Shown in pieces: positions 1-7,869 of a stretch of 43,824 nucleotides of DNA. Every line of letters begins with the position of its first letter. Within the stretch, counting starts at the first letter, position 1. The position numbers were made by a program, and so were the translations under genes. This DNA is from Alphaproteobacteria bacterium (GTDB lineage Bacteria; Pseudomonadota; Alphaproteobacteria; UBA828), in contig JAJEEP010000001.1 in assembly GCA_022820945.1 (NCBI GenBank), positions 1 to 43,824 of the forward strand, written 5' to 3'. Below the pieces are notes generated by a model, which did not search any database, was not told the DNA's origin, and saw only the letters and a list, made by a program, of their open reading frames with translations.

Positions 1-199
1 GCTCAAGCTCCTCGACCCAGGGCCCAAGCTTCGGCATCGGCTGGATCGTGCGCACGTAGGCGTGCGAGCTCGCATCGCCCCGAACCACCTTGCGGATCGT
101 GTTCCTGGAAACCCTCAAATCACGGGCGAGCTTCTTGATCGAAACGCCCTTCACCTTATGGTCCCGGCGGATCCGCGCAATCGTCTCCACAGTCAGCAT
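1..199 (-). CDS. istA: IS21-family transposase IstA, N-terminal part (runs off the left edge)
   Basis: Read on the minus strand from the ATG at 199-197, the first 66 codons begin MLTVETIARIRRDHKVKG and continue through a helix-turn-helix with the pattern SIKKLARDLRVSRNTIRKVVR. This is the DNA-binding start of IstA, the DDE transposase of IS21-family elements. The gene continues beyond base 1, so the catalytic core and the partner ATPase IstB are not visible. The start lies about 100 bp inside the terminal repeats at 256-305, the usual IS21 spacing. The element has inserted next to, and truncated, the hipA gene on its right. Family assignment is confident; intactness cannot be judged. Confidence 0.82.
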   Translation of the reverse strand, partial: MLTVETIARIRRDHKVKGVSIKKLARDLRVSRNTIRKVVRGDASSHAYVRTIQPMPKLGPWVEELE

Positions 200-255
200 C
201 TCCCCCCTCACCTCGTCCGTCCAACAACGAGGCGGGTTCATGGGCCAAATCCATG

Positions 256-305
256 GGGGGTCAATTTTGGACGCCGATCACCCCCAATAGGGGGTCAATT
301 TTCCA
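256..305. repeat. IS21-type terminal repeat array and element end
   Basis: The motif GGGGGTCAATTTT occurs twice in the same orientation, at 256-268 and 290-302, 34 bp apart, separated by a GACGCCGATCACCCCC-type spacer. Such repeated motifs near the tip are typical of IS21-family ends, where IstA binds. The tip should be the CA dinucleotide at 304-305, because IS21 ends are normally TG...CA. The target duplication cannot be checked, since the other end of the element lies outside the window. Confidence 0.72.
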
Positions 306-1242
306 CGCTTAACAACAGGCACTGGGCAGCGATCTACCTGGAGCCATCACCGTCATGCCGACTAACGGCGAAGTCTGGCCCCTCGATGTCGACGATCACG
401 ATGAGCCGGGTCGTTATGGACGTGAGAATGCACTGCGATTCTCGCTGGCCGGTGTCCAATTGAAGTTTTCCGCAGTCGAGGCAACGAGGGGTGGGCTGTC
501 GATCCCGGTCCGCGGTGTGGGCGGATTGTGGATCGTCAAGTTGCCTTCACACGAATTCGAAAGTGTGCCCGAGAACGAATTCGCAATGATGACGCTCGCC
601 CGGCTGATAGGCATGGATGTACCAGCGCTCCAACTCATTGATCTGGACGCCATAGGGAACCTGCCCGAAGGGATCGGTGCTCTGAACGGACAAGCTCTTG
701 CCATTGAACGCTTCGACCGGCTTGAGGACGGAACTCTCGTTCATATTGAGGACTTCGCCCAAATCTTCGGTGTTTATCCGGAGGACAAGTACAATAAGGC
801 CAGCGCCAGAAACATCGCCAATGTCATCGGGGCTGAAGGAAGTGATGTGGACACTGCCGAATTTATCCGGCGGCTCACCTACAACGTTCTGATCGGCAAT
901 GCCGACATGCACCTCAAGAATTGGTCTCTGATCTATCCCGACAAGCGTAATGCGGCGCTTGCACCTGCCTATGATTTTGTATCTACAATTCCATATATCG
1001 CGGACGACAAGGCGGCGCTCAACTTCAGTCGAACAAAGCGCTTCGATCAGTTTTCCGAAGATGAACTTTCCCATCTCGCTGCGAAGGCGCGCCTACCCGG
1101 CAAGCTTGTGCTCGATACTGCCCGTGAGACCGTCGCGCTCTTCCATCAATACTGGAGCTCCGAAAAGGCCCATCTGCCGCTCGTTGACACGGTCATCGAT
1201 GCCGTCGAAAAGCATCTGGAGACCGTACCCATTGCCAAGTAA
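306..1242 (+). pseudogene. hipA: HipA-type serine/threonine kinase toxin, 5'-truncated by the IS21 element
   Basis: An ATG at 355 opens 295 codons matching the kinase part of HipA toxins, which in intact form phosphorylate a cellular target such as glutamyl-tRNA synthetase. Visible are RFSLAGVQLKFS (about residue 28), the ATP-site lysine region WIVKLPS (59-65), the catalytic loop GNADMHLKNWSL (Asp184, Asn189) and the metal-binding APAYDFV (Asp207). HipA proteins are usually around 420-440 residues, and the roughly 100-residue N-terminal subdomain is missing. In-frame codons upstream of 355 (313-354) read QQALGSDLPGAITV, a HipA-like stretch, and the frame stops at the IS tip (TAA 310-312). So the original gene ran into what is now the IS21 end. 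The antitoxin hipB, normally upstream, is not present. Base composition is clearly lower in G+C than the surrounding genes, suggesting acquisition. Whether the remaining fragment is expressed or active is unknown. Confidence 0.8.
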
Positions 1243-1354
1243 AGCAAGCACGGTCTTATTGTAGTTGGAACGGAATAGTCTGACTCACATGCTCGGGTCA
1301 TACCGGAAGCTCGATCTGTCGAGTGGGCGAACTGAGAGCGACAATGTCCTTATC

Positions 1355-1603
1355 CCCTACCGTCTGGATCACCTTCCACCGGCGCGGGATCACCTCCAGC
1401 GTCTCGGTCACGTCCTCGCCCACCTTCGACAGCCGCTCCGACCCGCAGCAGGCGCAAGCCGTCGGCCCTGGCACCACCACCCGCTCGCGCGGCAGATGAT
1501 CGGGGAAAGGCTTGCGCGACGGCTTGCGACGGACGAAGCCCTCGACCTCGGTCGTTGCTGTTGCCGCCTTCTCGGCCGCCAGATCCGCACCGGGTTGCGT
1601 CAC
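1355..1603 (-). pseudogene. IS66-family transposase (TnpC) internal fragment
   Basis: About 80 minus-strand codons match the zinc-finger and linker region of IS66-family TnpC: KPSRKPFPDHLPRERVVV, then a CACCG cysteine pair, then GEDVTETLEVIPRRWKVIQ. The match breaks off near 1355, where an IS66 protein would continue into further cysteines; the reading frame runs on through unrelated codons to a stop at 1298. The N-terminal part is also missing. Full-length TnpC is about 500 residues, so this is a decayed internal scrap and not a working transposase. Together with the IS21 end it marks the left side as a site of repeated insertion and deletion. Confidence 0.75.
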
Positions 1604-1772
1604 TCGGGGTCTGATGCGACCGCTCGAACTCGTGCTTGACTAAGGACATCAGAGCGCCGTGTCCACACACGAGCGCGTAATACGAGCGTCCGCCGATCGA
1701 GGGAAACGAACAGGTCAGGAGGGAAACAGAAAGTTGTAGAGGGAGGATGCGCCCCCCGGCTCCGTCCTCCCG

Positions 1773-3965
1773 CTATTCTGCCGCGTCGCGCAGCGGCGCG
1801 GCTTCGGTGACGGCGCGGAGGCCTGCGATCACGTCGTCTTCCTGCGCGAGTGCAGCGGTCTCCAGCACCTTGGAGACGACCGGCGCGGCCTGCGAGCCCG
1901 AAACCCGCAGGATCTCGTGGTCGAGCCAGTCGAACAGCCGCTCCTGCGCCTCCTGGGCGATGCGCGCACCGAGCGACGGCCCGCGCGCGGTCTGCTCCAC
2001 GATCAGCAGCCGATTGGTGCGCTGCACGCTGGCCCCGATGGTCTCCCAGTCCATGCCGAGCGGATTGAGCGTGCGCAGGTCGATCACCTCGGCGTCGATG
2101 CCGGCGGCACCGGCAGCGGCGACGCTCACCGGCACCATGTTGGCGCAGGTCACCACCGTGCACGCGCTGCCCGGGCGCACGATCCGCGCCTTGCCGAAGG
2201 GGATGCAGTAGTCGAGGTCCTCCGGCACCAGGCCCTTCCCCTGGTAGAGCGCCTGGCACTCGATGATCGCCACCGGGTCGTTGCAGCGGACGGCGCTGTT
2301 GAAGAGCCCCACGTAGTCGAAGGGCGTGGTCGGCGCGACGATGCGCCAGCCGGGCCAGAGCGCGAACACGCCCGACGGGTCCATGGAGTGCTGCGAGCCG
2401 TAGCCCCCGCCCGCCGCCACGCGGGCACGCAGGATCAGCGGTGCGTCGTGGCCGCCGCCGAACATGTGGCGCACCTTGGCGGCCTGGTTGAAGAGCTGGT
2501 CGGCCGCGACCAAGCAGAAGTCCGCGTACATGATCTCGACGATGGGCCGCAGCCCGTTGACCGCAGCCCCCAGCCCCATGCCGCAAAAACCGTTCTCCGC
2601 GATGGGTGTGCCGATCAGGCGTTCAGGGTACGCCTCGCCGATGCCCTTGGTGGCGCCCACGGTGCCGCCCTTGAGCCGGTGCACGTCCTCGCCCAGCACG
2701 ATCACGCTCTCGTCCCGCTCCATCGCGTGGAACTGCGCGGCGGCGATGGATTCGATGTACGTCATCTCCCGCGCCGCGTCGGGGTCAACGTCCTCGGGCT
2801 CCATGCGCAGCACGCCGTCGAGCTCCGAGAGGTCGCCGCGGATGCCGATATCGATCTCCGCCGTGTCGGGCCAGAGCGCCGGCACGACGCGGAGCCGATT
2901 GGAGCCGGGCTCGGTCTCGGTCAGCGCCTTGGCGGCGCTCTCCACGGCCGCACGGGCGCGCTCTTCCAGCGCCGCAATTCCGGCCTCGTCCATGACGCCG
3001 GCCTCGATCAGTCGCTTCGGCATGGTCGTCGCCGGATCGCGGGCGTGCCAGGCCTCCTCCTCGTCCTTGTCGCGATAGCCGAAGGCGCTGCCCTTCATCG
3101 GCCCGTGCTGGTGGAAGTAGCGATAGGTAAGCGATTCGACCAGCACCGGCCCTTTGGCCTCGATCTGGCCGCGCGCCCACTGCATCGCCTTGCGCACCGC
3201 CATCACGTCCATGCCGTCGACCTCGACCGAGGGCACCGCGAGCCCCTGCCCCCGTGCGCTGAGCCTCGTCTCCCGCGTGGTCTCCGAGACATGCGTGGAG
3301 ACGCCATAGAGGTTGTTCTCGACGAAGAAGACGATGGGCAGGTCGTAGAGCGCAGCCATGTTGAGCGATTCGTAGGCTGCGCCGTTCTGCATCGCGCCGT
3401 CGCCGAAGAAGGTGACGGTGAGGTAGCCGCTCCGCTTCAGCTTCTCGGCCAGCGCGTAGCCCACCGCCTGCGGCGGATTGCCGCCGACGATGGCGTTGGT
3501 GCCGAGCACGCCGGCCTCGTCCCAGCGCATGTGCATCGAGCCCCCGCGCCCGCCGCAGTAGCCGGGCGATAGACCCATGATCTCGGCCATGGAGCGGTGC
3601 ACGACCTCCTGCATCCCCTCGGGCCAGTCGTCTTCGCGCGGGTCGTAGTCGGACGGCGCCGCGTGATTCAGGAACTTGGCGAGGAACTGATGATGCGCGC
3701 GGTGGGTCGCGTTGATCTTGTCGGTGTCCGTCAGCGTCGACATGGCGCCGACCGCGCCGCCTTCCTGGCCGATGCTGGCGTGCGCCGGCCCGTGCACGCA
3801 GCCCGCCTTGAAGAGCTCGAGGATGCGCTCCTCGAAACGCCGGATCAGCAGGAGCTGCTCCATGAGATAGGCCAGCACCTGCGGGTCCTCGCTCCGCCAG
3901 TCGTCCTCGTCCGCAACGAGCCGATGCCAAGGAGTCTCGGAGATCATCGGTTCCATCGTCGGCAT
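1773..3965 (-). CDS. Fused thiamine-diphosphate-dependent dehydrogenase E1, alpha and beta subunits in one chain
   Basis: This 730-residue protein joins an E1-alpha domain (about 1-390) to an E1-beta domain (about 400-730). E1 enzymes of the pyruvate, acetoin and branched-chain 2-oxoacid dehydrogenase group decarboxylate a 2-oxoacid or cleave acetoin using thiamine diphosphate, then pass the acyl group to lipoyl-E2. The TPP-binding motif runs from GDGAMQNG (Gly188) to ENN (Asn217-218). Beta-domain hallmarks include VLGEDV, GTPIAENGF and YADFCLVAADQLFNQAAKVR. The ATG at 3965 is chosen over in-frame upstream codons because AGGGGGG lies just before it and alpha-subunit homology begins soon after. 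The gene stands alone: no E2, E3 or regulator is adjacent, and it is divergent from the carboxyltransferase operon. Separate alpha and beta genes are the commoner arrangement. Substrate is unassigned; the acetoin/2-oxoacid group is the nearest fit. Confidence 0.88.
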   Translation of the reverse strand: MPTMEPMISETPWHRLVADEDDWRSEDPQVLAYLMEQLLLIRRFEERILELFKAGCVHGPAHASIGQEGGAVGAMSTLTDTDKINATHRAHHQFLAKFLNHAAPSDYDPREDDWPEGMQEVVHRSMAEIMGLSPGYCGGRGGSMHMRWDEAGVLGTNAIVGGNPPQAVGYALAEKLKRSGYLTVTFFGDGAMQNGAAYESLNMAALYDLPIVFFVENNLYGVSTHVSETTRETRLSARGQGLAVPSVEVDGMDVMAVRKAMQWARGQIEAKGPVLVESLTYRYFHQHGPMKGSAFGYRDKDEEEAWHARDPATTMPKRLIEAGVMDEAGIAALEERARAAVESAAKALTETEPGSNRLRVVPALWPDTAEIDIGIRGDLSELDGVLRMEPEDVDPDAAREMTYIESIAAAQFHAMERDESVIVLGEDVHRLKGGTVGATKGIGEAYPERLIGTPIAENGFCGMGLGAAVNGLRPIVEIMYADFCLVAADQLFNQAAKVRHMFGGGHDAPLILRARVAAGGGYGSQHSMDPSGVFALWPGWRIVAPTTPFDYVGLFNSAVRCNDPVAIIECQALYQGKGLVPEDLDYCIPFGKARIVRPGSACTVVTCANMVPVSVAAAGAAGIDAEVIDLRTLNPLGMDWETIGASVQRTNRLLIVEQTARGPSLGARIAQEAQERLFDWLDHEILRVSGSQAAPVVSKVLETAALAQEDDVIAGLRAVTEAAPLRDAAE

Positions 3966-4129
3966 GGCGTCCCCCCTGCCCGCTCCGGCGTGCCAGGCCG
4001 TTATAGCAGACCCGGCGATCAGGGCGGGAGAGGAGCCACGCTTGGCGCTGCCAGCAGGTCGCGCTAGAACCGCCCGCATGCACCGGCAGCTTCGCCGGGA
4101 GGGAGACGCGGCGGAGGTCGGCGCGCACG

Positions 4130-4999
4130 ATGATCTACGACGAGCCGCGATTCACGCCGGGCGGCGACCGCTTCATTGAGATGGAGTTGGGCGACGAGCT
4201 CAATTTCGACCTTAACTTCCTGGTCCACGCGCTGACCGCACGCGTGCGCAAGGCCGATCTCGACGGCATCGTCGAGCTCCTGCCCAACATGGCCTCCATC
4301 GTCATCAGCTACGATCCGGACCGGATCGGCTACGACGACGTGGTGCGCGAGATCAACGACATCTTCGCCTCCCTCGGCTCGTTGGAGGACGTGGAGCTGC
4401 CGAGCCCGCTCTACACCTTCCCCGTGCTCTATTTCGACCACGTCACCCGCGCCTGCTGGGAGGACTACTGCGCCCGCATCGTCGAGAAGGAGTACGACCC
4501 CGACCTCATGGTGCGGCTCAACAAGCTGGAGAGCCGCGCGCAGCTCGCCCGCATTCATTCCGGCACAGAGTACTGGGTGGCGGCCCTGGGCTTCTATCCG
4601 GGCCTCGCCTCGCTCATCGCGCTCGACCCGCGCTGCCGCCTCACGGCGCCGAAGTACAACCCGCCCCGCACCTGGACGCCAAAGGGCACGCTCGGCTACG
4701 GCGGCTCCGTCACCTGCCTCTATCCGGCCCGCACGCCGGGCGGCTACCAGATCATCGGCCACTCGCCGGTGCCGGTGTTCGACCTGGAGCAGCGGCTCCG
4801 CGCCTTCCGCGACCGTCTCGCGCTGCTCAGGCCCGGCGACCGGGTGCGCTTCGTGCCCGTGGGCCGCGAGGAATACGACCATGTCGAGGCCCAGGTGGGG
4901 AGCGGCGACTACGAGCACCAGGTCGCGGCCTACGCCAAGTTCTCGATCCGGGCCTATCACGCCTGGCTCGCAACGCTCGACATGAGCGTGAGGTTCTGA
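4130..4999 (+). CDS. PxpB/KipI-type carboxyltransferase-domain protein, copy 1
   Basis: This 289-residue protein belongs to the AHS1 family (PxpB, KipI, allophanate-hydrolase subunit 1). With PxpA and PxpC, PxpB forms the ATP-dependent 5-oxoprolinase of many bacteria. Conserved stretches are HSGTEYWVAALGFYPGL, PKYNPPRTWTPKGTLGYGG and RTPGGYQIIGHSPVP. It is longer than the roughly 220-240 residues of typical PxpB, mostly through an N-terminal segment starting MIYDEPRFTPGGDRF that copy 2 shares. A GGAGGT at 4113-4118 supports the start. It is the first gene of a tightly packed row with a 1-bp overlap (TGATG) into the next. No PxpA (LamB/YcsF) gene is in the window, so calling it a 5-oxoprolinase subunit would be over-interpretation; a different carboxyltransferase-like or amide-cleaving role is possible. 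Confidence 0.85.
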   Translation: MIYDEPRFTPGGDRFIEMELGDELNFDLNFLVHALTARVRKADLDGIVELLPNMASIVISYDPDRIGYDDVVREINDIFASLGSLEDVELPSPLYTFPVLYFDHVTRACWEDYCARIVEKEYDPDLMVRLNKLESRAQLARIHSGTEYWVAALGFYPGLASLIALDPRCRLTAPKYNPPRTWTPKGTLGYGGSVTCLYPARTPGGYQIIGHSPVPVFDLEQRLRAFRDRLALLRPGDRVRFVPVGREEYDHVEAQVGSGDYEHQVAAYAKFSIRAYHAWLATLDMSVRF

Positions 5000-5982
5000 T
5001 GATCGAGGTCATCAAGGCCGGGCTGGAGACCAGCGTGCAGGACTTTCCCGGCCGCTACGGCTTCTGGGAGCAGGGATTTCCGCCCTCCGGCCCCTTCGAC
5101 ATGTGGTCCTTCCGCCTCGCCAACCTGCTGGTCGGCAATGCACCGGAGGCGGCGGGGCTCGAAATCCAGTTCCTCGGGCCGACGCTCCGCTTTGCGACCG
5201 ACGCCGTGATCGCGCTCACCGGCGCCACCATGGCGCCCAGGCTCGACGGCGCGCCGATACCCCAGTGGGAGAGTGTCGCCGTCCCCGCCGGCGCGGTGCT
5301 GGAGACCGGCTTCGCGCGCATCGGAGCCCGCGCCTACCTCGCCGTTGCCGGCGGCATCGACACGGCACCGGTGCTGGGCTCGCGCTCTACCTTTCACATG
5401 GCCGGCGTCGGCGGCATGGAAGGTCACGCAATCGGTGACGGCCAGCACCTGCCGCTCGGCGCCGGCGCCGAGGACGGCACACCCGGCCGGCGCGTGAAGG
5501 ACGACTGCCGCCCACCCATCCCCGAGGAGAACAGCTGGCAGATCGAGGTGGTCGCCGGCCCCAACGACGACTGGATCGACAAGGAGGGCCAGCGCATGTT
5601 CCTGGAGAGCGACTGGACGCTCCAGGCGCGCAGCAACCGCACCGGTTACCGCCTCTCCGGCCCGGAATGGACCTTCGCCGCCCGCGCGACCGACAAGGGA
5701 CCGGAGCACGGCGAGCATCCCTCCAACATCCTCGACCACGGCTATCCCGTGGGCTCGGTGAACCTCTGCGGCCAGACGCCGATCATCCTGGTCAACGACG
5801 GGCCGTCGGCCGGCGGCTTCATCAATCCCTACACGGTGCCCTCGGCGGCGTTCTGGAAGCTTGCCCAGTCGAAGCCCAACGACACTTACCGCTTCCACCT
5901 GGTCTCGGTGACCGAGGCGCAGGCCGCCCGCCGCGCCATCGACGCGCTCTGCACCGAGTCGAGCCTGGAGGATGCCGGGTGA
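4999..5982 (+). CDS. PxpC/KipA-type carboxyltransferase-domain protein, copy 1
   Basis: This 327-residue AHS2-family protein (PxpC, KipA, allophanate-hydrolase subunit 2) is the usual partner of the preceding gene. Family marks are GLETSVQDFPGR near the N-terminus, GFPPSGPFDMWSFRLANLLV with GNAPEA, LTGATMAPRLDG, AYLAVAGGIDT and, late in the chain, INPYTVPSAAFWKLAQ. Length is normal for the family (about 300-330). The start codon overlaps the previous stop by one base and the stop overlaps the next start by four (GTGA), so the genes are almost certainly co-transcribed and translationally coupled. The pair is repeated immediately downstream. Substrate is not known. Confidence 0.86.
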   Translation: MIEVIKAGLETSVQDFPGRYGFWEQGFPPSGPFDMWSFRLANLLVGNAPEAAGLEIQFLGPTLRFATDAVIALTGATMAPRLDGAPIPQWESVAVPAGAVLETGFARIGARAYLAVAGGIDTAPVLGSRSTFHMAGVGGMEGHAIGDGQHLPLGAGAEDGTPGRRVKDDCRPPIPEENSWQIEVVAGPNDDWIDKEGQRMFLESDWTLQARSNRTGYRLSGPEWTFAARATDKGPEHGEHPSNILDHGYPVGSVNLCGQTPIILVNDGPSAGGFINPYTVPSAAFWKLAQSKPNDTYRFHLVSVTEAQAARRAIDALCTESSLEDAG

Positions 5983-6848
5983 TCTACGACGAGCCGCGCT
6001 TCCTGCCGGGCGGCGATACCTTCATGCTGGTTCAGTTCGGCGACGACGCGCGCATCGACCTCAACTTCATGGCCCTCGGCCTCACCGCGGCGTTGCGCGA
6101 AGACCGCACCAAGGGCGTCATCGACACCAACCCCTCCTACAACTCGGTGGTGGTGGAGTACGACCCGGACCTGATCGGCGCGGACGACCTCACGCATGAG
6201 CTTCGCCGCCTGATCGAAGGCCTCGGCTCGGTCCAGGACCTGGAGCTTGAGAGCCGCCTCGCCTACCTGCCCGTGATGTACCGCGACCCCTGGACCCGGG
6301 CCTGCGTCGAGGACTACGCCCGGCGCATCGCGCCCCGCGACGGCGACCCGGAGTTCGTGGCCCGCATCAACGGGCTGGAGGATGCAGCGCAGCTCGCCCG
6401 CGTCCATTCCGGCACCGAGCACTGGGTGGTCGCCGTCTGCTCGACGCCCGGCCTGCCGCTGATGGTGGCGCTCGACCCACGCTGCGCCATCACCTCCCCC
6501 AAGTACAACCCGCCCCGCACCTGGACCACGCTCGGCGCCATCGGCGTCGGCGGCCTCTCCACCTCGATCTACACGACGCCGGGGCCGGGCGGCTACAACC
6601 TGATCGGCCGCACGCCGGTGCCGCTTTGGGACACGCAGGCGAAGCTCCCCGCCTACCGCGACCGCGTGGTGCTGCTGGACGCCGCCGACCGGGTGAAGTT
6701 CGTGCCCGTCGAGTTGGAGGAGTTCGAGTACATCGAGCGCCGCGTGGCGGAAGGGACGTATGCCTTCAACGTCACCGGCTATCAGCGCTTCTCGGTCCGC
6801 CAGTACAAGGCGTGGGCCGCCTCCCTCGACCCGAGCGAGCGGTTCTGA
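5979..6848 (+). CDS. PxpB/KipI-type carboxyltransferase-domain protein, copy 2
   Basis: Second AHS1-family protein, 289 residues, the same length as copy 1 and similar along its whole length. The start is the GTG at 5979, four bases before the end of the upstream gene. The first bases after it (ATCTACGACGAGCCGCG) are identical to those after the ATG of copy 1, which fixes the start. HSGTEHWVVAVCSTPGLP and PKYNPPRTWTTLGAIGVGGL replace the copy 1 versions, so the FYPG and PKG elements seen in copy 1 and in most family members are altered (STPG, TLG). This points to a changed or specialised site in copy 2. It belongs to the B1-C1-B2-C2 duplicated block, with its partner 31 bp downstream. Confidence 0.85.
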   Translation: MIYDEPRFLPGGDTFMLVQFGDDARIDLNFMALGLTAALREDRTKGVIDTNPSYNSVVVEYDPDLIGADDLTHELRRLIEGLGSVQDLELESRLAYLPVMYRDPWTRACVEDYARRIAPRDGDPEFVARINGLEDAAQLARVHSGTEHWVVAVCSTPGLPLMVALDPRCAITSPKYNPPRTWTTLGAIGVGGLSTSIYTTPGPGGYNLIGRTPVPLWDTQAKLPAYRDRVVLLDAADRVKFVPVELEEFEYIERRVAEGTYAFNVTGYQRFSVRQYKAWAASLDPSERF

Positions 6849-6879
6849 GTCGCGCGGAACGCGCGCGGGAGCACATGTC

Positions 6880-7869
6880 ATGACGGTCACGGTCATCAAG
6901 GGCGGGCTCGAGACCACGGTGCAGGACTATCCCGGCCGCAAGGGCGCCTTCGGCATGGGCTTTCCGCCGTCGGGGCCCATCGACCACTGGTCGTTCCGCC
7001 TCGCCAACATCCTGGTCGGCAACGCGCCGGGCGCAGCGGCGCTGGAGTGCGCCTTCATCGGGCCGACGCTTCGCTTCGAGCGCGACACCGTGATCGCGCT
7101 CACTGGCGCCGACATGAAGGCGACACTGGACGGAGACCCCGTGCCGCGCTGGGGGAGCGTGGCCGTGGCCGCCGGGCAGACGCTTGAGTTGGCGTCCGCC
7201 ATTACCGGCGCCCGCACCTACATCGCCTTCGCCGGTGGCATCGACGTGCCCCTCTTCCTCGACTCGCGCGCGACCTTCGTCATCGGCGCCTGCGGCGGGC
7301 TCGAAGGGACTGCGTTGAAGGAGGGGCAGACCATCCCGCTCGGCTCGGCCGATTACGCCGCGCCCGGCCTGCGGTTGAAAGAGGGCGTTCGCCCCCCTCC
7401 CCCTTCTGGTGGCGCCTGGGAAATCGAGGTGGTGGCGGGCCCCAACGACGACTGGATCGACGAGGCCGGCAGGCGGCGCTTCCTGGAGAGCGACTGGAAG
7501 GTCTCGCCCAAGAGCAATCGCGTCGGCTTCCGGCTCGAAGGACCCGAGTGGACCTTCACCGAAAAGGCCACGAACAAGGCGCCGGAGAACGGCGCCGACC
7601 CCTCCAACGTGATCGACCACGGCTATCCCATCGGCGCCATCAACCTCTGCGGCCAGACCCCGATCATCCTGATGGTGGACACGCTCACCCTCGGCGGCTT
7701 CATCAACCCCTACACGGTGCCCACCTGCGCCTGGTGGAAGCTGGGCCAGTCGCGCCCCAACGAGACCTACCGCTTCCGCGAAGTCTCGGTGGCCGAGGCG
7801 CAGGCCGAGCGCCGGCGCATCGCCGCGCTTTGCACGGCGGACTCGCTCGCTCCTGAGGCGTCGCCATGA
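6880..7869 (+). CDS. PxpC/KipA-type carboxyltransferase-domain protein, copy 2
   Basis: Second AHS2-family protein, 329 residues, opening MTVTVIKGGLETTVQDYPGR. It shares the GFPPSGPIDHWSFRLAN, VAGPNDDWID, SNVIDHGYPIGAINLCGQTP and FINPYTVPT stretches with copy 1. The ATG at 6880 is preceded by CGGGAG and lies just after the stop of copy 2 of PxpB; longer in-frame extensions would run through that gene in another frame and are rejected. The stop overlaps the start of the next gene by four bases (ATGA), tying the carboxyltransferase pairs to the dehydratase. Function is inferred only at family level. Confidence 0.86.
   Translation: MTVTVIKGGLETTVQDYPGRKGAFGMGFPPSGPIDHWSFRLANILVGNAPGAAALECAFIGPTLRFERDTVIALTGADMKATLDGDPVPRWGSVAVAAGQTLELASAITGARTYIAFAGGIDVPLFLDSRATFVIGACGGLEGTALKEGQTIPLGSADYAAPGLRLKEGVRPPPPSGGAWEIEVVAGPNDDWIDEAGRRRFLESDWKVSPKSNRVGFRLEGPEWTFTEKATNKAPENGADPSNVIDHGYPIGAINLCGQTPIILMVDTLTLGGFINPYTVPTCAWWKLGQSRPNETYRFREVSVAEAQAERRRIAALCTADSLAPEASP

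Noticed and set aside
1243..1354. Further transposon end between hipA and the IS66 fragment
   Set aside because: I looked for inverted repeats or known tips and found none that were convincing.
5667..5978. N-terminal extension of the second PxpB-like gene
   Set aside because: It is an out-of-frame reading of PxpC copy 1; the GTG at 5979 gives the same length and N-terminus as copy 1.
4130..7869. Annotating the block as a complete 5-oxoprolinase
   Set aside because: PxpA (LamB/YcsF), which is needed for that activity, is not in the window.
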